NCBI GenBank assembly: GCA_017880775.1 | Contig: JADGRQ010000018.1 | Location: 1 to 64,000 of the forward strand | Length of the DNA stretch: 64,000 nt | Direction of reading: 5' to 3' | Source: Burkholderiales bacterium | Lineage (GTDB): Bacteria; Pseudomonadota; Gammaproteobacteria; Burkholderiales; SG8-39 | Shown here: one piece after another, positions 18,654-27,820 of the stretch | How the letters are laid out: each line of letters begins with the position of its first letter | Position numbering within the stretch: the first letter of the stretch is position 1 | Notes under the pieces: generated by a model | Databases searched by the model: none | Told to the model about the DNA's origin: nothing | The model's input: the letters and a program-made list of their open reading frames with translations, nothing else | Made by a program: the position numbers and the translations under genes

Positions 18654-19202
18654 ATGGAAGCCCACGTCCACGCCAGCATCCCGATCCTCGAGGGCGTGTC
18701 GAAACCCCAGATTGAGTCGGCGCTCGAAGCGTGGCTCGATTACCTCGACCTCGATTCGATCGACAAGGTGAAGAGCCTCGAGCCTAACGAGCCCGGCATC
18801 CAGTTCGATGAATCGAACCGGATGCTCGAGTTATGCTGGACCGGCGAGATCGGCCGCAGCTTCGAACAGGTGCTCGAGCGTTCGCTCGCGCTGCTTGGGC
18901 CGTACTGCGAGGAGGCGGTCGAAGTCGATTTCACGCTCTATCACGACAACGGCGAGGACGAGAATCGGTTGCTGTTCGTCGGCCCGACCGAACTGGCGAT
19001 CCACGAGGCGCAGCGCCGCTGCATGCTCGAGGACGTCGATGCGATCCTCGGGCGCCAGTTCGACAAGCAGCGCGTGGACGAGGCGCTGGCGCTGGTGAAC
19101 GACCTGTTCGACCGCGACTGGGTTGAGAAGAAGTCGCGGAAAAAGCAGGAGCGGGCGTTCGAGAGCTACACCGTCGCGCCGAATCGGAAGAACCTACACT
19201 AG
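18654..19202 (+). CDS. conserved hypothetical protein (acidic, no clear domain); start uncertain
   Basis: ORF 18555..19202; likely start MEAHVHASIPILEG or the Met two codons upstream (MRMEAH). Confidence 0.6.
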   Translation: MEAHVHASIPILEGVSKPQIESALEAWLDYLDLDSIDKVKSLEPNEPGIQFDESNRMLELCWTGEIGRSFEQVLERSLALLGPYCEEAVEVDFTLYHDNGEDENRLLFVGPTELAIHEAQRRCMLEDVDAILGRQFDKQRVDEALALVNDLFDRDWVEKKSRKKQERAFESYTVAPNRKNLH

Positions 19203-19214
19203 GCTGTCGTTGGT

Positions 19215-19242
19215 CTGGATCCCCGCATTCGCGGGGATGACG
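19215..19242. repeat. REP-like palindrome CTGGATCCCCGC-ATTC-GCGGGGATGACG
   Basis: 8-bp perfect stem ATCCCCGC/GCGGGGAT; related copies at 28965 and 37396. Confidence 0.8.
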
Positions 19243-19261
19243 TAGTAACGGAGTTGCGCAT

Positions 19262-20560
19262 ATGTCCGGCCCGAAATATCCCGGCTTCGACACGCTCGCA
19301 TTGCATGCCGGCCAGTCGCCCGACCCGACGACAGGTGCACGCGCCGTGCCGATCTACCAGACGACGTCCTACGTGTTCCGCGATTGCGAGCACGCGGCGT
19401 CGCTGTTCAACATGGAGCGCGCGGGGCACATCTACTCGCGCATTTCCAATCCGACGGTGGCGGTGCTCGAGGAGCGCATGGCCGCGCTCGAAGGCGGCGT
19501 GGGTTCCATCGCCACGGCCTCGGGCCAGGCCGCACTGCACCTCGCGGTGGCGACCCTGATGGGCGCAGGGGGGCACATCGTCGCGTCGAACTCGCTCTAC
19601 GGCGGATCGCACAACCTGCTCGGCTATACGCTGTCGCGGTTCGGCATCGAAACCACGTTCATCAATCCGCGCGAGCTCGATGACTGGCGCCGCGCGGTGA
19701 AGCCCAATACGCGGCTGTTTTTCGGCGAGACCCTCGGCAATCCGGGGCTCGACGTGCTCGACATCCCGCGGGTGTCGGAACTCGCCCATCAGCACGGCGT
19801 GCCGCTGCTGGTGGACGCGACCTTCACCACGCCCTGGCTGATGAAGCCGTTCGAACTGGGCGCCGACCTGCTGTACCACTCGGCGACCAAGTTCCTCGGC
19901 GGCCACGGTGTCGCCATCGCCGGTGTGCTGGTGGATTCCGGACGCTTCGACTGGGAAGCCTCGGGCAAGTTCGAAACGCTCACCTCGCCTTATCAGGGTT
20001 TCCACAACATGGACTTCGAGGAGGAATCGGGCACGCGCGCGTTCCTGCTGCGCGCGCGGCGCGAGGGCCTGCGCGATTTCGGCGCGTGCATGTCGCCGAT
20101 GACCGCGTTCCAGATCCTGCAGGGCATCGAGACGCTGCACCTGAGGATGCCGCGCCACGTCGAGAACACGCGCAAGGCGGTTGCCTTCCTCGCGCGTCAC
20201 CCGATGGTCGAGACGGTGATGTATCCGGAACTGGATTCGCACCCGGACCACGCACTCGCCGCAGAGTTGCTGCCCAGGGGTTGCGGCGCGGTGTTCTCGT
20301 TCAACATGAAAGGCGGTCGCGAAGCGGGGCGGCGGTTCATCGAATCGCTGCGCGTGTTCTCGCACCTGGCGAACGTCGGCGATGCGAAATCACTCGTCAT
20401 CCACCCTGCCACCACCACGCATTACCGCGTCTCGGACGAAGACCTGAAGAAGGCCGGCATCACCGCCGGCACGGTGCGCCTGTCGGTCGGACTGGAGGAG
20501 GCCGATGACCTGATCGAGGACCTCGGGCGCGCCCTCGCGGCGGCGGGCAAGGCGGGCTGA
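19262..20560 (+). CDS. metY: O-acetylhomoserine aminocarboxypropyltransferase / sulfhydrylase (Cys/Met metabolism PLP enzyme)
   Basis: FDTLALHAGQSPDPTTGARAVPIYQTTSYVF...HSATKFLGGHGVAIAG (PLP Lys). Confidence 0.88.
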   Translation: MSGPKYPGFDTLALHAGQSPDPTTGARAVPIYQTTSYVFRDCEHAASLFNMERAGHIYSRISNPTVAVLEERMAALEGGVGSIATASGQAALHLAVATLMGAGGHIVASNSLYGGSHNLLGYTLSRFGIETTFINPRELDDWRRAVKPNTRLFFGETLGNPGLDVLDIPRVSELAHQHGVPLLVDATFTTPWLMKPFELGADLLYHSATKFLGGHGVAIAGVLVDSGRFDWEASGKFETLTSPYQGFHNMDFEEESGTRAFLLRARREGLRDFGACMSPMTAFQILQGIETLHLRMPRHVENTRKAVAFLARHPMVETVMYPELDSHPDHALAAELLPRGCGAVFSFNMKGGREAGRRFIESLRVFSHLANVGDAKSLVIHPATTTHYRVSDEDLKKAGITAGTVRLSVGLEEADDLIEDLGRALAAAGKAG

Positions 20561-20566
20561 CGCGCG

Positions 20567-21373
20567 ATGGATTTCACGGTCGACGGCAAGCGGGTCTATG
20601 CGTACACCGCGAACCACGCGCCGGATGCATCGCTGCCCAGCATCGTGTTCGTGCACGGTGCGGGGCTCGATCACAGCTGGTGGGCGCTGCAGAGCCGCTA
20701 CTTCGGATATCACAAGAGGAACGTGCTGGCGCTCGATCTGCCCGGACACGCGCGCTCGCAAGGACCGCCGCTCGCGAGCGTGGAGGCGATCGCCGACTGG
20801 ATCGTGCGCCTGCTCGACGCGGCGAAGCTGGACCGGGCGGCGATGGTCGGCCACAGCATGGGTTCGCTGGCTGTACTCGAATGCGTCGCGCGCCATCCCG
20901 CGCGGGTGACCCACATCGCGCTGGTGGGCACTGCCTACCCGATGAAGGTATCGGATTCCTTCCTCGGTGCGGCGAAGAGCAACGACCAGAGCGCCTACGA
21001 CATGGAAACGATCTGGGGCCATGCGCCGCAGGTTCCGCTTGCCGGAAACCCGAATCCGGGCATGTGGATGTACGGCGACACGCTGGCGCGCCTCGCCCGC
21101 CTGAAGCCCGGCGTATTGCACAACGATCTCAAGGCCTGCAACGATTACTCAGGCGGGATGGACGCGGCCGCAAAAGTGAAATGCCCCGCGCTGTTCATCC
21201 TCGGCCGGCGCGACATGATGACGCCGCCCAAGGCGGCCTGCGCGCTCGTGCAGGCGGTCGCCCGCGCGCGCACGGTGACGATCGAGCCCTCCGGCCACTC
21301 GCTGATGGCCGAGTCGCCCGATGCGGTGCTCGACGCGCTGATCGAATTCCTCCAACCGGAAAGGAAGCTCTGA
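20567..21373 (+). CDS. alpha/beta hydrolase
   Basis: IVFVHGAGLDHSWW...AAMVGHSMGSLAVLE. Confidence 0.88.
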   Translation: MDFTVDGKRVYAYTANHAPDASLPSIVFVHGAGLDHSWWALQSRYFGYHKRNVLALDLPGHARSQGPPLASVEAIADWIVRLLDAAKLDRAAMVGHSMGSLAVLECVARHPARVTHIALVGTAYPMKVSDSFLGAAKSNDQSAYDMETIWGHAPQVPLAGNPNPGMWMYGDTLARLARLKPGVLHNDLKACNDYSGGMDAAAKVKCPALFILGRRDMMTPPKAACALVQAVARARTVTIEPSGHSLMAESPDAVLDALIEFLQPERKL

Positions 21374-22155
21374 TGTTGAAAGGCAAGATTGCGCTGGTTA
21401 CGGGCTCAACGAGCGGCATCGGTCTGGGCATCGCGCGTCGGCTTGCCGCGGCGGGCGCCGACATCGCGCTGAACGGATTTGGCGACGCTGCGGAGATCGA
21501 AAAGCTGAGAAGCGGCCTGGCGGAGGAATTCGGCGTGCGCGTCGTTTTCGCGCCCGCCGACATCGGCAAGGCCGCGGAAGCCGCCGCAATGGTGGGCGCC
21601 GTGGAAAAGCAGCTCGGGCGCCTGGACGTCCTGGTCAACAACGCGGGCATCCAGTTCGTCTCGCCGGTGGAGAGTTTCCCGGTGGAAAAATGGGACGCGG
21701 TGATTGCGATCAATCTGTCCGGCGCGTTCTACGCGATCCGCGCGGCACTTCCTGGGATGAAGGCGCGCGGCTTCGGCCGCATCGTCAATATTTCCTCCGC
21801 GCACGGCCTGGTCGCGTCGAAGGAAAAATCGGCCTATGTCACGGCCAAGCATGGCCTGCTCGGCCTCACCAAGGTCGTGGCGCTGGAGAACGCGGAACTG
21901 GACCTCACCTGCAACGCCATCTGCCCGGGCTGGGTGCTCACCCCGCTGGTGCAAGAGCAGATCGACGAGCGGGCGGCGAAAGGCGGCATCTCGGTCGAGC
22001 AGGCCAAGCGCGAGTTGCTGGGTGAAAAGCAACCCAACCTGCGCTTCGCCACGCCCGAGGATATCGCCGAGGCGGCGATGTATCTGTGCGGCCCGGGGAG
22101 CCGCGCAGTCACCGGCATCGCGCTGTCGGTCGACGGCGGCTGGACGGCGCAGTAG
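21373..22155 (+). CDS. 3-hydroxybutyrate dehydrogenase (SDR)
   Basis: GKIALVTGSTSGIGLGIA...NNAGIQFVSPVESFP...SAYVTAKHGLLGLTK...NAICPGWVLTPLVQEQI. Confidence 0.88.
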   Translation: MLKGKIALVTGSTSGIGLGIARRLAAAGADIALNGFGDAAEIEKLRSGLAEEFGVRVVFAPADIGKAAEAAAMVGAVEKQLGRLDVLVNNAGIQFVSPVESFPVEKWDAVIAINLSGAFYAIRAALPGMKARGFGRIVNISSAHGLVASKEKSAYVTAKHGLLGLTKVVALENAELDLTCNAICPGWVLTPLVQEQIDERAAKGGISVEQAKRELLGEKQPNLRFATPEDIAEAAMYLCGPGSRAVTGIALSVDGGWTAQ

Positions 22156-22193
22156 CGACCACTGTAGCAGGGTTGCCGCGGTACTCTGACCGG

Positions 22194-23192
22194 ATGTCGC
22201 AGACCGCCTTCATCACCGGCGCAACCGGCTTCGTCGGGACAGTGCTTGCCCAGGAACTCACCGGGCAGGGCTGGCAGGTGACCGCGATCCACCGGCCCGG
22301 CGCGAACCTGAAATACCTGTCGCGCGTTGCGCTGCGGCTGGTCCCCGGCGATGTAACCGACCGGGCGTCGCTCGAACGCGCGCTGCCCGAAGGCGTCGAC
22401 GCGGTATTCCACGTCGCCGGCAGCACCAATCTCTGGTCGCGCGGCAACGATGAACAGAGGCGCATCAACGTCGAGGGCACGGGCAACATGGTCGAGGCGG
22501 CGCTCGCGCGCCGCGCGAAGCGCTTCGTGCATACCTCCACCATCTCCGTGTACGGGCTGCAGACCGGGCGCATCGACGAGCGCGCAGAACAGCTCGGGAG
22601 GGTTTCGCCAGTCAACTACCAGCGCACCAAGTTCCTCGCGGAAGAACAGGTGAGGGCGGGGATCGCGCGCGGGCTGGACGCCGTGATCCTAAATCCCGCC
22701 GCCATCCTCGGCCCCTACGACACCGGCAGCTGGGCGCGCGTGATCCGCATGGTGCATGCGGGCACGCTGCCCGGCGCCCCGCCGGGCGCGATGTCCTACT
22801 GCCATGTGCGCGAAGTCGCGCGCGCGCACATTGCCGCTGCCGAGCGCGGGCGCCGCGGCGAGAACTATCTGCTCGGCGGCGTGGACGCGCCGATCATCGA
22901 GTTGGTGCGGGTCATCGGCGAGGTCACGGGGCGCAAGGTTCCGGACAGGCCGACGCCTGCGTGGGTGCTCAAGGCGGTCGGCCGGGTCGGCGAGTGGGCG
23001 TCGTATCTCACCGGCAGACAGCCGACGCTGACGTCCGATGCCGCGCGTATGGTGACCCGGCAGTTGTACTGCGACTGCTCGAAGGCCATGCGCGAACTGG
23101 GTTACCGGGCGGTGGATTTGAAGGGCATGGTCGAGGACACTTATCGCTGGTTGAAGGACGAAGGCTTGCTCGAAGGAGGGGTTCGGCCATGA
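22194..23192 (+). CDS. NAD-dependent epimerase/dehydratase (extended SDR)
   Basis: AFITGATGFVGTVLAQEL...YQRTKFLAEE. Confidence 0.85.
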   Translation: MSQTAFITGATGFVGTVLAQELTGQGWQVTAIHRPGANLKYLSRVALRLVPGDVTDRASLERALPEGVDAVFHVAGSTNLWSRGNDEQRRINVEGTGNMVEAALARRAKRFVHTSTISVYGLQTGRIDERAEQLGRVSPVNYQRTKFLAEEQVRAGIARGLDAVILNPAAILGPYDTGSWARVIRMVHAGTLPGAPPGAMSYCHVREVARAHIAAAERGRRGENYLLGGVDAPIIELVRVIGEVTGRKVPDRPTPAWVLKAVGRVGEWASYLTGRQPTLTSDAARMVTRQLYCDCSKAMRELGYRAVDLKGMVEDTYRWLKDEGLLEGGVRP

Positions 23193-23211
23193 AGATCCTG
23201 CGGGTGTTCTG

Positions 23212-24564
23212 CTACTTCGTGCTCCAATCGCTGCGCAGCACCCACCAGCCGCTGAGCGTGCCGTAAACCGCCATCGCCATTGCGACCAGCGCGAACATCG
23301 CCGCGAGAGGAGCCCCGGCGGCGACCAGCGCGAACCCGCCCGCGATCACCATCACCAGGCGCACGCTGCCGGCCAGCATCGGCATCAGCACGCGTCCCGC
23401 ACCCTGCGAGGCGAAGTACAGCGCGACGCCCACGCCCAGGAACGCGTAGAACGGCCCGACGATACGCAGGTAGGTGGCGCTCGCCCCGAGCACCTCCGGA
23501 TCGCCGCTGAACAGCCCCACCCACGCGCCGGGCGCGATGGCAACCGTCATACCGATCATCAGGCAGATGCCCGCGGACATCACGCTGCCGGTGAGGGCGA
23601 TTCTCTTGGCGCGCTCGTTGCGGCCCGCGCCGATGTGCGTGCCGACCAGCGAGACCATCGCCTGGCCGATCGCAAACACCAGCGGCACCTGCAGCAGCTC
23701 CAGGCGCACACCGACGCCGTAGCCCGCGAGCGCGGCGGTGCCGAAGCGTCCGACAAATCCCGTGAGCAGCACTGCGGTCAGCACTGTCTGAAAGGATGAG
23801 GCCATGGACAGCAGCCCGACACGCAGGATTTCCATGAACAGCCGCCGCTCGAGCCTGAAATCCGCCCGCCGCGGGCGCAGCGAACTATGAGGGAGAAGCA
23901 GGTAGGCGAGATTCAGCAGCGCGGCGAAGCCCGACGCGGTGATGTAGGCGATGGCCGCGCCGGTGATGCCGAGCTTCGGGAACGGCCCCAGGCCGAGCGT
24001 GAGGGACGCGGACAGAGGGATGTGCAGCAGCGCCGCGCCGGACAGAGAGACCGCGGGAATGAGCATGTTGCCGGCGCCGCGCAGCACGCTCGCGAAGGTG
24101 TTGCCGAGCCACACCAGCGCACTGCCGGCGAAGATGATGTTGGAATAGGCGAGCGCTGCTTCGAGCGCTGCGCCGCGCCCGCCGAGCAGCACGTAGATCG
24201 AAGGCCCGGCGGTAAGCAGCAGCAGCGTGAACGCCGTGCCCATTGCCAGCGCAATCACGGTGGCGTGCACCGCCAGCGCGCGGGCCATGTGGCCATGCCC
24301 GCCGCCCAGCGCGCGCGCGATCGCCGAAGACACCCCGCCGCCCATCGCGCCGGCCGACATCATTTGCAGCAGCATCAAGAGCGGGAACACCAGCGCGAGT
24401 CCGGCGAGCGGCTCGGTGCCCAGCCGCCCGACGAAGTGGGTGTCGCTGATCGATACCGACGACTGGAACACCACCAGCAGCAATCCGGGCGCCGCGAAGC
24501 GCAGGATGGTGGGGACGATCGGCGCTTCGAGGATGCCCTCGGTGCGCGTAGCGGTGGCGCTCAC
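23212..24564 (-). CDS. MATE-family efflux transporter
   Basis: PTILRFAAPGLLLVVFQSSVSISDTHFVGRLGTEPLAGLAL, two 6-TM halves. Confidence 0.9.
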   Translation of the reverse strand: MSATATRTEGILEAPIVPTILRFAAPGLLLVVFQSSVSISDTHFVGRLGTEPLAGLALVFPLLMLLQMMSAGAMGGGVSSAIARALGGGHGHMARALAVHATVIALAMGTAFTLLLLTAGPSIYVLLGGRGAALEAALAYSNIIFAGSALVWLGNTFASVLRGAGNMLIPAVSLSGAALLHIPLSASLTLGLGPFPKLGITGAAIAYITASGFAALLNLAYLLLPHSSLRPRRADFRLERRLFMEILRVGLLSMASSFQTVLTAVLLTGFVGRFGTAALAGYGVGVRLELLQVPLVFAIGQAMVSLVGTHIGAGRNERAKRIALTGSVMSAGICLMIGMTVAIAPGAWVGLFSGDPEVLGASATYLRIVGPFYAFLGVGVALYFASQGAGRVLMPMLAGSVRLVMVIAGGFALVAAGAPLAAMFALVAMAMAVYGTLSGWWVLRSDWSTK

Positions 24565-24571
24565 GGTGCGC

Positions 24572-24943
24572 CTAGCGTAGCAGGGCGCGTTCGATCCGGC
24601 GCAGAGTTTCGCCTCCGGTCAGGCTCGCGATCGCCCACCCGAGTGCGACCCCGGTCGCGTTGGCGAGCATGTCGAGATACTCGAACGTACGGTAGTCGGT
24701 CATGCCTTGCGCGTACTCCAGCGCGACGCCCATCGCGGCGAACGCGAGTGCGTGCGCGATGCGCGACGAGCGCGTGGCGTAGATCTGGCAGAACCAGAAC
24801 ATCAGCGTGCCGTAGGCGAGGAAGTGGCCGAGTTTGTCGCCCTGCTCGATATCGAGCTTCGGTGGACTCGGTGTGAGCGAGAGGAAGATGATTATCGCGA
24901 CCAGCGCGTAGCCGATCGTGAGCCAGAGTTTGCGAAAGCGCAT
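24572..24943 (-). CDS. VanZ-family protein
   Basis: MRFRKLWLTIGYALVAIIIFLSLTPSPPKLDIEQGDKLGHFLAYGTLMFWF...ALEYAQG...DMLANATGVALG. Confidence 0.85.
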   Translation of the reverse strand: MRFRKLWLTIGYALVAIIIFLSLTPSPPKLDIEQGDKLGHFLAYGTLMFWFCQIYATRSSRIAHALAFAAMGVALEYAQGMTDYRTFEYLDMLANATGVALGWAIASLTGGETLRRIERALLR

Positions 24944-25080
24944 GGCGATGGCGTTCAGAACTGCTTCGACGTGATGCTTCGGGCTGGCATTCTGGCAGCA
25001 ATTGGGGCGAACCAGCCTCGGACGGCATTCTGGCTCATCCCCTGGGGCACCCCCTAGGGCAGAAGGCCCCGAAGGGGGCA

Positions 25081-25105
25081 CGGCCAACAAACAATCAGTT
25101 GGCCG
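25081..25105. repeat. inverted repeat CGGCCAAC-N9-GTTGGCCG
   Basis: 8-bp perfect arms read directly. Confidence 0.8.
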
Positions 25106-25119
25106 GCTAGCGGGCATCC

Positions 25120-25257
25120 ATGAACATCCAGTTCTCCGAAACGCCCCTCCTCAACGGCTCATACGGCTACCCGAACCGCCACTTGGAGCTCGACTTGAGA
25201 TGCCAAATTGGCATTTCAAGATCGCCGCGCGCAGTACTTGGCGCGGGTCGCCTATGA
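25120..25257 (+). pseudogene. candidate N-terminal remnant of a type III-like/BPTD_3080-type restriction endonuclease
   Basis: MNIQFSETPLLNGSYGYPNRHLELD resembles the remembered family N-terminus (..F..PILNSPYEYPxRHWELD..), then decays and stops. Confidence 0.45.
25194..25220. repeat. near-perfect palindrome CTTGAGATGCCAA-A-TTGGCATTTCAAG
   Basis: 13-bp arms with one mismatch, read directly. Confidence 0.9.
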
Positions 25258-25375
25258 GCGCCGCAACCATGAGGTCGACCTGGCTCGGACGGGATGAAGT
25301 GCCGTTCCCATGCTGGGCTCGGTCCCCGAGCCGAGGTGCCTTGACCGCTGCCGCTCTACGGGCAGGAGAATTGCG

Positions 25376-25477
25376 ATGAGGTTCTGGCTGGGCGTAACAG
25401 ACAACAGGTGGTTTGATTACCTTACCCGAAGGTTTCTCTCCACCAGTTTTCAAGCTCATCGCCATTCTCCAGAAGTA
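25376..25477 (+). pseudogene. candidate truncated HNH-endonuclease-type N-terminus
   Basis: RBS-like gggcaggag then MRFWLGVTDNRWFDYL, resembling the remembered MRFWxGVTDxxWFxFL start; FKL and HSPE motifs appear just after in different frames. Confidence 0.45.
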
Positions 25478-26605
25478 TCAAAACAACTGCATCTGTCCCC
25501 CAACCACCGGCGACCTGAACTGCGTGCAATCCAGATCAATCCTCTCCCGGCTCCTCCGGTCCAGCCCGTGACGCTTGCGCGCAATCGAAAACCGCGCCCT
25601 CAGCAGCTCCGCGAAATTCCCTGTCCCACGCATGCGCGAGCCGAAATTCGGGTCGTTGTCGCGCCCGCCGTGCATGTCGCGCACGATGCTCATCACGTGG
25701 TCCGCGCGCTGCGGGTAGTGCGTCGCTAGCCATTCGCGGAACAGGCCCTTCAATTCGTTCGGCAGGCGCAGCAGCGTGTAATCCGCGCTGGTCGCGCCCG
25801 CGGCGTGCGCGGCTTCGATCACCGCTTCGATGGTGGTGTCGGTGAGCGCCGGGATGATCGGCGCCACCAGCACGCCGGTCGGGATGCCGGCGGACGACAG
25901 CGCCCGGATCGTATCCAGCCGCCGCTGCGGGCTGGCCGCGCGCGGCTCCAGGCGCCGCGCGACCACGCGATCGAGCGTGGCGATCGATACATAGACTTCG
26001 GCGAGGTGGTTCCTTGCCATCGGCCCGAGCAGGTCGAGGTCGCGCTCGATCAGCGCGCCCTTGGTGACGATGGTCACCGGGTGATTGCACTCGGCGAGGA
26101 TTTCCAGCACCTGGCGCGTGATCCTGAATTTTCGCTCGATCGGCTGGTAGCAGTCGGTGTTGGCGCCGAGCATGATTGGCGAAACCTTGTAGCCGGGCTT
26201 GGCGAGCTCCGCTTTCAGCAGTTCCGCCGCGTTGGTCTTGGCGAACAGCTTCGTTTCGAAATCCAGACCGGGCGAGAGCTCCAGATACGAATGGCTCGGG
26301 CGGGCGTAGCAGTAGACGCAGCCATGCTCGCATCCGCGGTATGGATTGATCGAGTGCTCGAACGGAATGTCGGGCGATTCGTTCCTCGAAATGATCGAGC
26401 GCGCCCTCTCTTCAGTGACCGTGGTGGCAACCTCGGGCGCCGGTTCGTCCTCGCGCGTCCAGCCGTCGTCGATTGCCTCGCGCGCTTCACCCTCGAACCG
26501 TCCTTGCGGATTCGAAACCGCGCCGCGCGCCTTGCGCGGGCGGGGTGTTTCGCTGGATCGACCGATCTGCACCTGCGTGGCCCTACAATGACGGTTCAGG
26601 GGCAT
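25478..26605 (-). CDS. PA0069-family radical SAM protein
   Basis: NPYRGCEHGCVYCYARPSHSYL CxxxCxxC cluster; SplB-related architecture; true start may be downstream of 26605. Confidence 0.9.
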   Translation of the reverse strand: MPLNRHCRATQVQIGRSSETPRPRKARGAVSNPQGRFEGEAREAIDDGWTREDEPAPEVATTVTEERARSIISRNESPDIPFEHSINPYRGCEHGCVYCYARPSHSYLELSPGLDFETKLFAKTNAAELLKAELAKPGYKVSPIMLGANTDCYQPIERKFRITRQVLEILAECNHPVTIVTKGALIERDLDLLGPMARNHLAEVYVSIATLDRVVARRLEPRAASPQRRLDTIRALSSAGIPTGVLVAPIIPALTDTTIEAVIEAAHAAGATSADYTLLRLPNELKGLFREWLATHYPQRADHVMSIVRDMHGGRDNDPNFGSRMRGTGNFAELLRARFSIARKRHGLDRRSRERIDLDCTQFRSPVVGGQMQLF

Positions 26606-26625
26606 CGTACCCGAATACTGTATAA

Positions 26626-27810
26626 ATGAACAGCACCCGCCGGACTGTCGCGATCCTCGCCGCCTGCCAGGCGATGCTGATGACGAACAACGCGACGCTG
26701 ATCGCGATCAACGGCCTGGCCGGCCTCGCGCTCGCGCCGGTGAAGGCGCTCGCCACGCTGCCGGTCACCTGCTGGGTGGTCGGTGGCGCTCTCTCTACGA
26801 TGCAGAGTTCGCTTTACATGAAGCGGGTCGGCCGCAAACGCGGGTTCATGACCGGGACTTTGGTCGGCGTCGCGGGCGCGCTGGTGTGCGCAATGGCGAT
26901 CTGGCTGCAGAGCTTCTGGCTGCTGTGCTTTGGCACGCTGGTGTTCGGCGTGTACAACGGCTTCGCGCAGTACTACCGGTTTGCCGCCGCCGACGCGGCG
27001 CCACCGGATTACAAAGCGACCGCCATTTCGCTGGTGCTGGCAGGCGGGTTGGTCGGAGGTATCCTCGGCCCGAGTGTTTCGCGCTTTACCATCGACCTGG
27101 CGGGGCCAAAATTCATGTCGGCCTATCTCGCGCTGATCGTGTTCTCGCTGGTCACGCTCGCGCTGCTCGCGCGCCTGAAGATTCCCAATCCGACCGAGTC
27201 CGAGCGCAGCGCGAGCGGCCGGCCGCTCGCGCAGATTGCCGCGCAACCGAAGTTCATCGTCGCGGTGGCGGCCGGCGCGATCGGCTACGGAGTCATGAAT
27301 TTCCTGATGACCTCCACCCCGATAGCGATGAGCGTATGCGGCCATCCGTATGGCGATGCCGCCTTCGTCATCTCCGCGCACGTGATCGCGATGTTCGCGC
27401 CGTCCTTCGTCACCGGGGCGCTGGTGAAGCGCGTCGGCGTGCTGCCGCTGCTGGTGACGGGCGTGCTGCTCAATCTGGCGGCCATCTGCATCGCGCTCGA
27501 AGGCGTCGCGGTGGCGAATTTCTGGTGGTCGCTGGTGACGCTGGGCGTGGGCTGGAATTTCCTGTACATCGGCGGCACCGCGCTGCTCACCGAGACCTAC
27601 CGGCCGGAGGAGCGGGCGAAAGCGCAGGGCGCGAACGACTCCGCGATCTTCATCATGATGGCGATCTCCTCGCTTACCTCCGGCCTGATCGTCACCAGCG
27701 CCGGCTGGGAAAAGGTGAACTACGCCGCGCTGCCGCTGGTTGCCGTGGTCGGCGTGGCGGTCATCTGGCTGGCGTTTCAGATGCGCACAGAGCGGCGCGC
27801 GGCGGCTTGA
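26626..27810 (+). CDS. MFS transporter
   Basis: 12 TM pattern. Confidence 0.85.
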   Translation: MNSTRRTVAILAACQAMLMTNNATLIAINGLAGLALAPVKALATLPVTCWVVGGALSTMQSSLYMKRVGRKRGFMTGTLVGVAGALVCAMAIWLQSFWLLCFGTLVFGVYNGFAQYYRFAAADAAPPDYKATAISLVLAGGLVGGILGPSVSRFTIDLAGPKFMSAYLALIVFSLVTLALLARLKIPNPTESERSASGRPLAQIAAQPKFIVAVAAGAIGYGVMNFLMTSTPIAMSVCGHPYGDAAFVISAHVIAMFAPSFVTGALVKRVGVLPLLVTGVLLNLAAICIALEGVAVANFWWSLVTLGVGWNFLYIGGTALLTETYRPEERAKAQGANDSAIFIMMAISSLTSGLIVTSAGWEKVNYAALPLVAVVGVAVIWLAFQMRTERRAAA

Positions 27811-27820
27811 CCATCAAGCG

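Noticed and set aside
25217-25297. Peptide FQDRRAQYLARVAYERRNHEVDLARTG as a recombinase fragment
   Set aside because: Only weak resemblance to serine recombinase C-terminal segments; could not be supported by reading alone
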